Below, one piece after another: positions 57,372 to 64,000 of a stretch of DNA of 64,000 nucleotides. The translations under genes and the position numbers were made by a program. Each line of letters opens with the position of its first letter. Within the stretch, counting starts at the first letter, position 1. Under the pieces are notes generated by a model. The model did not search any database and had not been told where the DNA came from. It worked only from the letters and a program-made list of their open reading frames with translations. The DNA lies in assembly GCA_963719135.1 (NCBI GenBank), contig CAVRAZ010000005.1, positions 238,299 through 302,298 on the forward strand. Direction: 5' to 3'. This DNA comes from CAVRAZ01 sp963719135. GTDB lineage: Bacteria > Pseudomonadota > Gammaproteobacteria > DSM-19610.

Positions 57372-57647
57372 GACTGACGACTGACTGAATTGGAGATGCC
57401 AGGCGAACGGTGTAGCGGGTGTCACCAGCGTCTCCAGTTCATCAAGTGTCGGCCACCCGAGCACCTTGGCCTTCACGGCCAATCGTATCCGCTGTTCGTC
57501 TGTGAACAGAAGTCGCTGTCCTCCGAGTTGATTCTTGAGGACAGGGTTCTCTACCATGAGATACTCGACGACCACCTGTTGCTGGCGAACTAGCCAACCT
57601 GCCAGGGCGATTACCAGGAGAGAAAGAGGTTGCACAACGTTCAACAT
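57372..57647 (-). pseudogene. Integrase-core transposase N-terminal fragment
   Basis: From ATG 57647: LLVIALAGWLVRQQQVVVEYLMVENPVLKNQLGGQRLLFTDEQRIRLAVKAKVLGWPTLDELETLVTPATPFAWH, the N-terminus of a family of integrase-core transposases (usually VIEYLxEENRxLREQLGGRRLRFTDxQR). The catalytic DDE part is absent; the frame runs to 57276 in unrelated sequence. Remnant only. Confidence 0.65.
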
Positions 57648-57718
57648 GGCGAGAACAGATTATCCATAGTATTTTGTAACATCAATGTTATACGGTTCGT
57701 TCGAATATTTGCGCCCTA

Positions 57719-58436
57719 GTGCGTCCAGCGAAGGCTGGCGTGTTCAGCGGGAGTGAGTCCCGCCGGGGTAGAAGTCAGCGCCCCGTAGCTTGAGTCATAC
57801 CGGTGGAGGAAACGAAGCGGGTGAAGCTGACTGACAAAGCCATCGTCAGGATGGTGAGCGAGTCACCGGGCCGTAACGCAAGTGAACCCATGGGTGGCCC
57901 CGATAAAATTAGTCCTGGAGGCTGAGCTCTCTATGGTGGAGTGAAGGCAGCAGGGTGCGTCGCAGACTGACTGTTGAGGCGCACTCCTCCGGCGGGGTGG
58001 TAGGGACAGCACGGTGACAAGGGCGTGCTAAGCAACTGGAGAAGCCGTCCTCGCCCCAGACAGAAATGACTGGAGCAAGGTAGGCCGTATAACCGGTTTT
58101 CCCGGGAAATCGGCCGAAGGCGAGACGGTGGCGGCCGGGTCCGTATGAGCGCTGACACAGGGTAATGCCTGTCGAGCAAAGGGGCCCTGCTGCACATCAT
58201 GCTTTCAACAACACGAGAGGCAGCGGTGAGATGATAAAGGCACCGATCAGTCTGCAGGATCTGGGGAGAAAGCTGTACGTCAAGGCGAAGGCTGAACCGT
58301 CTTGGCGCTTTTGGGGTTTATATGTTCATGCGTGCAAGCAGGAAACGCTCTATGAAGCCTATCGGCTGGCCAAGGAGAATAATGGCGCCCAGGGAATTGA
58401 TGGGGTCTCATTTAAGGATATCGAGGCCGACGGTGG
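57719..58436 (+). mobile_element. Third group II intron, 5' part, cut by an IS91 end
   Basis: 5' end GTGCGTCCAGCGAAGGCTGG fits the GUGCG consensus. The first 500 bases are non-coding ribozyme-like sequence (hairpins GCGGGAGTGAGTCCCGC and others), then the RT gene starts. Sequence stops matching an intron at about 58434 where the IS91 end GTGGAGTATAGG begins. Unlike the introns at 42375 and 49990. Confidence 0.75.
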
Positions 58437-58443
58437 AGTATAG
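58231..58443 (+). pseudogene. Group II intron reverse transcriptase, N-terminal fragment
   Basis: About 70 residues: KAPISLQDLGRKLYVKAKAEPSWRFWGLYVHACKQETLYEAYRLAKENNGAQGIDGVSFKDIE, the RT-0/RT-1 region of a group II intron-encoded protein. GGCAGCGGTGAG precedes ATG 58231. It ends in the IS91 terminus with TAG. Confidence 0.85.
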
Positions 58444-58832
58444 GAAAAATAAATGCCCTTTTCATCACTCGTCAACGGACCATCCAAGGGGAACGAAGGA
58501 ACCTACGTCCTGCCATTAGCCCCAAATCATGCCTCTTTCCGCACTCACTATCCAAGCATTCACCTTCGCCCGTACCACTTCCGCAGCTATCCCGGGCGTC
58601 AGGCCAATCGGCAGCCTGGCTGGCCCTTGGGTAGCCGCCATTGGAATGAGGTGAAGGATTTGATGGTATCAGTATCAGCCAAACAGGTCGGCTGGCGGCG
58701 CCCGGCTCGCCGGCAGCAGATTCGTCGGAACCGAGGCGTCTTTTCCCTGCAAATGGGCGAGAATTCTCTCAATAACCACTGGATCTTCGATGCAGGCGAT
58801 GACTTTCACCGTGCCGCCGCATTCCCGGCAGG
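58434..58832 (-). mobile_element. IS91 element end, truncated copy
   Basis: About 400 bases nearly identical to 60262-60282 plus 62011-62395: GTGGAGTATAGGAAAAATAA, then the non-coding end and the last codons of an IS91 transposase. It stops at ATTCCCGGCAGG (about 58830). It has the end next to the transposase 3' side, the likely rolling-circle origin in IS91 elements. The transposase gene itself is gone. Confidence 0.8.
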
Positions 58833-58970
58833 GCCGTCAGGTCAGGCTGGGGACAGAGGCACCGGAGAACGTGCGGGTGATGCGGGAGGAGCTGGCAGCT
58901 GGGGGGCGCTCTTCGAACTAGCTTTCCAAACACTCCGATTGAGCCACTACAAGAATTCGCGAGCAAGCAA

Positions 58971-60131
58971 ATGGACGATCTGATCAGTGGGGAGGGTGCT
59001 GAAACCGCCGAACCCTCCTCGCGTACGTTTTGGGACGTGTATTGGGAAACTGATCCTGCAACAGCAACAGGCAAAGCCAACGCGCCTTTAATTCGCGGGC
59101 CATTAAAGCACAAATCCGAACATTTCGAATATGTTCTTCCGGTTTTCAAATTTTTGTCCAAAGAGCACTCGGAGAAGTTGCTCTTGACTGGCAATGTACA
59201 CCTTCCTACTCTCTATGAATTTAGAGACCCGAGTCGGTATCGCGGCACCATCCGCGACGAACGCGAAGGGCTGGTTTCGATTAAAAATATTTACACGAAA
59301 TACGACGGGCTTGCGAAAAATGCCGACGGATTAATCCCAGAACTAGTGCAGCCTTACCACCGTGTTTCAGGAGAGGACATAATACTTTCAATTCGGAGAG
59401 AGTCGCCCAATTCGCTGATCTATTGCTGTAGCAGGTTCGTTTTTTCCGATTCGTTGAAATGGGCTATTGGAGAAGGCAAGACCGATTGCGTTGCAATAAC
59501 GGATTTTGACGCGTTTACAGATGAAATCACGGCGAAACTAACAGGATTTAATTTCATATGTCGACAACAATGCCTGTATGTGGGGCGCGATATTGTTGAA
59601 ATCGATCCTGGCCCCGAGTCCACCACAAACTTTTTGCTCTCGCATCCCGAAGCTACTGCGTTTGTCAAACCAAAGGAGTTCAGAGAACAAAGAGAAGTCC
59701 GGGTAGTTTGGACGCCACGTCAAAGAGCCGCCTTGACGCCAGTCACTTTTGACTTAGAAAGCATAAAAAAACTTCTTATACCCGTCGAGATTCGCGGGAT
59801 TTTGCCTGAGCATTTCGACTGTTCCACGGACCTTTGTCTCGGGGTCAAGGTGCATTTGTCGAGCAGTAGCGAGCCGATGCAGTTTGTAATGCACACTCCG
59901 TTCGGCCATTCGTCGCCAGTCATCTATCGCATTGAGAATGGGCCATGGGAACTCGGTTTTATAAATTCAGAAATGACAAATACAGTTTCAAATGTTGATG
60001 TTAGAGGCCCTGTCGACCGACCTTTTGTTTTTACGCCATTTGGCGTGGTGAATTTTTGCGTACTTTTAACTGATGTGACAAAGCTGGAATTTGTATGCAA
60101 GTCATTTGATCAAATGTTTGCGGATGATTGA
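58971..60131 (+). CDS. Unrecognised 386-aa protein, passenger between two IS91 ends
   Basis: 386 aa, no signal peptide or membrane helix, AT-richer than all neighbours, so probably acquired. KLLLTGNVHLPTLYEFRDPSRYRGTIRDEREGL near the N-terminus is weakly like the DUF2971-type proteins seen near defence genes; EFREQREVRVVW follows around residue 237. Two copies of one IS91 end flank it in the same orientation (58434 and 60262), so it may have been moved by one-ended rolling-circle transposition. Function unknown; a defence role is only a guess. Confidence 0.65.
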   Translation: MDDLISGEGAETAEPSSRTFWDVYWETDPATATGKANAPLIRGPLKHKSEHFEYVLPVFKFLSKEHSEKLLLTGNVHLPTLYEFRDPSRYRGTIRDEREGLVSIKNIYTKYDGLAKNADGLIPELVQPYHRVSGEDIILSIRRESPNSLIYCCSRFVFSDSLKWAIGEGKTDCVAITDFDAFTDEITAKLTGFNFICRQQCLYVGRDIVEIDPGPESTTNFLLSHPEATAFVKPKEFREQREVRVVWTPRQRAALTPVTFDLESIKKLLIPVEIRGILPEHFDCSTDLCLGVKVHLSSSSEPMQFVMHTPFGHSSPVIYRIENGPWELGFINSEMTNTVSNVDVRGPVDRPFVFTPFGVVNFCVLLTDVTKLEFVCKSFDQMFADD

Positions 60132-60282
60132 TGAACGGCAAATGGCGCGGCGGCGATTTCGGAAGATCCCGACGCGCGCTGTGAGTTTGCGCTGAAAGCG
60201 GCATCAGCGATCCATGCTGGTCACACTTCCCCATGTAGAAAGCAAGGACGCGCCGCTACCGTGGAGTATAGGAAAAATAAAT

Positions 60283-62010
60283 GTAACTATTCAGTTAAAA
60301 ACTGAAGAAAGTGCTTGACAAGGTTTTAGCGCAATATTTTCTGTTTCAGTGAGGGTGTGTCACTCATCATTATAGCCACCCCACTAAGCCACAAGAAGCT
60401 CGCTAAAGGTTTCTTGCGAGCGCAGTCATCACGACGCCGAATCATTTTATAAAACGCCGCAGATCCGCTGACAGGCGCTAAAATTTCGTTGTGAAAACCC
60501 GTGCGATAATGATCTCACTCAAGATCATGTGAGATGCGGGCGGTTGAAGCTAGACGCTATTGACGTTGATTCATCGATCAACTCAGTCAAGGAACTTCTC
60601 GAGCAGGAGAAAGATCTTTCGCCTGCACTGCGCTCGGCGCTGGAAGTATTGCTTGTTCTGGTGACCCTGCTGCTCAACCGCACGACCCTCAACAGCAAGA
60701 ACAGCAGCAAGCCACCCTCCGCGGATCCAAACCGGAAGAAATTGAGCCGGCGGGGACAAAGCAGCAGGAAGCCGGGAGGGCAGAAGGGGCGTAATGGGAT
60801 CACCTTGCAGCCGGTGGCTGATCCGGACGAGGTGGAAGTTCTGACCATCGACCGTCGCACGCTCCCCAAGGGATCATCGTATCGGGAGGCAGGCCATGAA
60901 AGTCGCCAGGTCATTGATATCGACATCTCGCGGTTCGTGATCGAATACCAGGCACAGATTCTTGAGGACAACCAGGGAAATCGATTTGTGGCCGCTTTTC
61001 CGGAGGGGGTGAATCGGCCGGTGCAGTATGGCCTCAACCTGAAGGCAAATGCCGTCTATATGTCCCAGCACCAGCTGATTCCCTATGATCGGATACGCGA
61101 TCACTTCCAGGATCAGATGCATATTCCGGTCAGTGCGGGCTCGGTCTTCAACTTCAACAAAGAAGCCTATGAAGGGCTGGCGTCCTTCGAGCAGTGGGCA
61201 AAGACCCAGCTTGCCCGCTCTGACCTCCTGCATGCCGATGAGACCGGCATCAACATCGGCGGGAAGCGCCAGTGGCTGCACTGTGCCTCCAACGCCTCAC
61301 TGACCTGGTTCTATCCCCACGCCAGGCGGGGTCTTGATGCCATGGATGAGATGGGCATCCTGCCCTTCTTCAAGGGCGTGTTGTGCCATGATCACTGGAA
61401 GCCGTACTACCATTACGACTGCACCCATGCCCTGTGCAATGCCCATCACCTCCGAGAACTGGAGCGAGCCTGGGAACAGGATCAGCAGCAGTGGGCCAGG
61501 GAGATGCAGGCCTTGCTGATCGAACTCGCAACAGCGGTAACGGATGCCGGGGGTTGTTTACCAGTGGGTGAGGCCACACGGTGGCGCCGTCGATATCGAC
61601 GGCTACTTAAAAAGGCGGAGACCGAATGTCCACCGCCCGATGAACGTCAACGGCAGGGAAAACGGGGCCGGCTCAAACGATCGAAGGCCAGAAACCTGCT
61701 GGAGCGATTGCGCGACTTCGAGCAGAACGTCCTGCGCTTCATGGAGGTGGAGAGTGTCCCCTTCACCAACAATCAGGGTGAGAACGATCTGCGCATGACC
61801 AAGGTGCAGCAGAAGATCTCAGGTTGCTTCCGCTCCACGGAGGGAGCAAAGATCTTCTGTCGGGTTCGCAGTTACCTGTCAACGTGTCGCAAGCAGGGCA
61901 TGACGGCTACTCACGCATTGACACTGCTTTTCCAGGGCAAGGATCCGGATTTTATGAGGATGGACGAGGTCCAAAATAGCTGATCGTGGCAGAATGGACT
62001 GAATAGTTAC
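60283..62010 (+). mobile_element. IS66-family insertion sequence, 1728 bp
   Basis: Ends GTAACTATTCAGT and, inverted, ACTGAATAGTTAC. The 8-bp duplication AAATAAAT at 60275-60282 and 62011-62018 is exact. Removing the IS restores GGAAAAATAAATGCCC, as found intact in the copy at 58443. Single transposase gene, no TnpA/TnpB accessory genes, as in the ISBst12-like group. Confidence 0.95.
60529..61983 (+). CDS. IS66-family transposase
   Basis: 484 aa, GTG start at 60529 (TTG 60544 possible). An N-terminal coiled coil, then the basic KNSSKPPSADPNRKK linker, typical of IS66 transposases. DDE core with LLHADETGINIGGK (Asp), VLCHDHWKPY (Asp) and the late Glu in NNQGENDLRMTKVQQKISG. Complete and intact, so probably a recent arrival. 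Confidence 0.94.
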   Translation: MRCGRLKLDAIDVDSSINSVKELLEQEKDLSPALRSALEVLLVLVTLLLNRTTLNSKNSSKPPSADPNRKKLSRRGQSSRKPGGQKGRNGITLQPVADPDEVEVLTIDRRTLPKGSSYREAGHESRQVIDIDISRFVIEYQAQILEDNQGNRFVAAFPEGVNRPVQYGLNLKANAVYMSQHQLIPYDRIRDHFQDQMHIPVSAGSVFNFNKEAYEGLASFEQWAKTQLARSDLLHADETGINIGGKRQWLHCASNASLTWFYPHARRGLDAMDEMGILPFFKGVLCHDHWKPYYHYDCTHALCNAHHLRELERAWEQDQQQWAREMQALLIELATAVTDAGGCLPVGEATRWRRRYRRLLKKAETECPPPDERQRQGKRGRLKRSKARNLLERLRDFEQNVLRFMEVESVPFTNNQGENDLRMTKVQQKISGCFRSTEGAKIFCRVRSYLSTCRKQGMTATHALTLLFQGKDPDFMRMDEVQNS

Positions 62011-62232
62011 AAATAAATGCCCTTTTCATCACTCGTCAACGGACCATCCAAGGGGAACGAAGGAACCTACGTCCTGCCATAACCCCCAAATCATGCCTCT
62101 TTCCGCACTCACCTTCCAAGCATTCACCTTCGCCCGTACCACTTACGCAGCTATCGCGGGCGTCAGGCCAATCGGCAGCCTGGCTGCCCCTTGGGTAGCC
62201 GCCATTGGAATGAGGTGAAGGATTTGATGGTA

Positions 62233-63722
62233 TCAGCCAAACAGGTCGGCTGGCGGCGCCCGGCTCGCCGGCAGCAGATTCGTCGGAACCGAGGCGTCTT
62301 TTCCCTGCAAATGGGCGAGAATTTTCTCAATAACCACTGGATCTTCGATGCAGGCGATGACTTTCACCGTGCCGCCGCATTCCCGGCAGGTTTCGATGTC
62401 GATGCCGAATACGCGTTTCAGGCGCTGCGCCCAGGTCATGGCTGCCCGCCGTTCGGCGGGCGCCTGGTCTTGCCCTTCATCCGCTGTCCTGGCCTTGTTG
62501 CCCTTGCCCCGTTTGGCCGGCGTCACCGCCGCACGATGCTCGCTGTTCGGTGCGAAACACCATGAAAACGGGTTAGATTGACGCGGGGCTTCGGTACCAG
62601 AGCGGCCAGCCGGGCGATAAAATCCAGGGGTTCGAAGATGACATGCGTGGTGCCATCACGGTACGGGGTCTTGAGTTGGTAACGCACATTTCCATTCGGC
62701 GTCAGCGACAGCCGCTTTTCAGAAACCGCCGGCCTGGCAATATAGCGACACAGCCGCTCCAGCTTCTTGCGCTCGTCGGCCCTCGCCGCCACCCCGGCAT
62801 GCAGCGAGAACCCGGCTACCTTACCCACCGAGTCATCGAACGGCTCATCGCAGGCCGGCAGGGTTTGCAGGGTCAACACTTTGCGGCCCGCTTGAGGTCC
62901 CACCGCGATGCGGTAGGTGATCGAATGACCCAATAACGGATCCATCGGCGCTGCGCCGACGGCTTCCCCGGACAGATAGCTGTTTTCGGCATCCCGTTCC
63001 AGCCATCCCTGCCGCTCCAGGAAACGGCCGACGCGCCGCGCGAGGGTATGGGTCAGGTGAGTGAGTTCAGCACTCGTCGGTGCTTTCACCCACCGAAAAC
63101 GCAGCAAGCCGTCAGGTCGCTCGACATACACGCCGTCGAGAAACAGCATATGGAAGTGAATATTGAGGTTTAAGGCGCTGCCGAAGCGCTGGATCAGCGT
63201 CACAGCGCCGGTGCGGGCCGTCTCGCAGGAAAACCCTGCCTTCTTAATCAGGTGCGTGGCAATGCAGCGGTAGACGATGCCGAGCACCTGGCCCATGATG
63301 GCCGGGCGCATGGCGAACAGGAAACGCAAGGGATACGGAAAGCTCAACACCCATTGGCGCACCGGCTGTTCGGGAAAGACTTCATCCACTAGCAGGGCCG
63401 CACTCTCGGCCATGCGCCGCGCCCCGCAGCTGGGGCAGAAACCGCGGCGTTTGCAACTGAACGCCACCAGGTGTTCGGCGTGACACGTGTCGCAGCGCAC
63501 CCGCAGGAAACCATGCTCGAGGCGGCCGCACTTGAGGTACTCCTCGAACTCCCGCTCAACATAGCCTGGCAACGCCGTACCCTGTACCGCCAGCTGGGAC
63601 AGGAAAACCGGGTAGTAGACTTCGACAAGCTGGTAAAGAAGGGTTCGTTCTGGGCGATGGCGCACATACTCGCGTGCACCAATGCCCGCACTGGCTTCCC
63701 TGCCAACCGGCAACGGCAACAT
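62233..63722 (-). pseudogene. IS91-family transposase (third type), frameshifted
   Basis: From ATG 63722: PERTLLYQLVEVYYPVF, Cys cluster (CDTCHAEHLVAFSCKRRGFCPSCGARRM), the HUH motif LNLNIHFHMLFLDG and RYIARPAVSEKRL. After FHGV (about 62560) one base is missing and the frame goes to SHRTAS and a stop. The rest (TPAKRGKGNK, AQRLKRVFGIDIETCRECGG, EDPVVIEKILAHL) is in the next frame to 62233. Repaired length is about 495 aa, normal for this ISCR/IS91 group. Confidence 0.88.
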
Positions 63723-63765
63723 GATCGCGTCCTTGCGAGTCCGTCTTATGCTTCAGACTAGCAGC

Positions 63766-64000
63766 CGTACGGATTGTCGGCCAGCGTATCGACGCAATGC
63801 GCTATTTCTATTGGGAAAAGGTGAGGTGTTGAAAGAGGGTCTATAGAAAAACTCCACGACATCAGATCAAACAGAGCCTAGGGATCGATTCACTCACTAG
63901 AACTCTTCGCTGCGTGGCGGCTCCCATTGCCCTTAGCTTTCTAACGTCCGCTTTGCGCCCGATTTTTGCCGTCCTGAAAACACGCTCGAATGTCTCTTCA
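63766..64000. other. Right edge of window, no gene seen
   Basis: About 235 bases between the IS91 transposase and the window end. No frame with support and no clear terminal repeat. It may contain the right end of the IS91 element. Confidence 0.3.

Larger units (their letters stand above)
60262..63765 (-). mobile_element. IS91-family element (third type) split by IS66
   Basis: The left end GTGGAGTATAGG at 60262 is the same as at 58434. It is interrupted by IS66 after 21 bases, resumes at 62011, and runs through a frameshifted transposase to beyond 63722. The right end is not identified; 63765 is an estimate. Confidence 0.7.

Overview
The window is GC-rich DNA from a proteobacterium, most likely a gammaproteobacterium. 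The evidence is a bioB-F-H-C-D biotin operon of the BioC/BioH type, an aa3 cytochrome oxidase cluster with its usual assembly genes next to a complete cbb3 oxidase cluster, and a thermostable-hemolysin/adenylation/diiron/SDR cluster. The exact order or genus cannot be told from the sequence.

Region 1 (1-37 kb) is chromosomal core and near-core. 1-4352: biotin synthesis (bioB cut by the window edge). 4737-12009: aa3 oxidase (coxB, coxA, coxC) with DUF2244, a 35-aa assembly protein, a CtaG reduced to 63 aa, DUF2909, SURF1, a SCO-like protein and the heme O synthase ctaB; the heme A synthase ctaA normally found beside ctaB is absent. 12177-20472: ccoNOQP structural genes followed by ccoGHIS for copper import and assembly; ccoI has a one-base frameshift as read. 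20850-22970: a secreted protein made of eleven 49-residue proline-rich repeats, lying in a patch of dispersed repeats and decayed sequence. 24488-29467: a sigma-54-type response regulator and sensor kinase facing away from an outer-membrane barrel and a PstS-like binding protein. 29595-34270: thermostable-hemolysin-like protein, AMP-dependent ligase, heme-oxygenase-like diiron protein (frameshifted), TPR protein and SDR, with a good sigma-54 promoter candidate in front. 35299-37020: MscS-type channel.

Region 2 (37.5-64 kb) is a mobile-element graveyard. It contains at least three and probably four attC-like sites without an integron integrase (a CALIN-type cassette remnant) carrying a small membrane protein and an NmrA-like protein. 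Around them lie three different IS91-family elements (one with a tyrosine recombinase partner readable only through a -1 shift on A8), two IS21 elements, IS66 with a clean 8-bp duplication, fragments of IS630, IS4 and an integrase-core element, and a zinc-ribbon transposase IS sitting in domain V of a group II intron. There are four group II intron copies or pieces, one inserted just after the YADD codons of another intron's reverse transcriptase. Passenger genes include a large secreted metallopeptidase with dockerin-like C-terminal repeats and an unrecognised AT-richer 386-aa protein flanked by two copies of the same IS91 end.

Six genes need a single-base correction to read full length. Either the sequence has indel errors or decay is widespread; raw reads would settle this.
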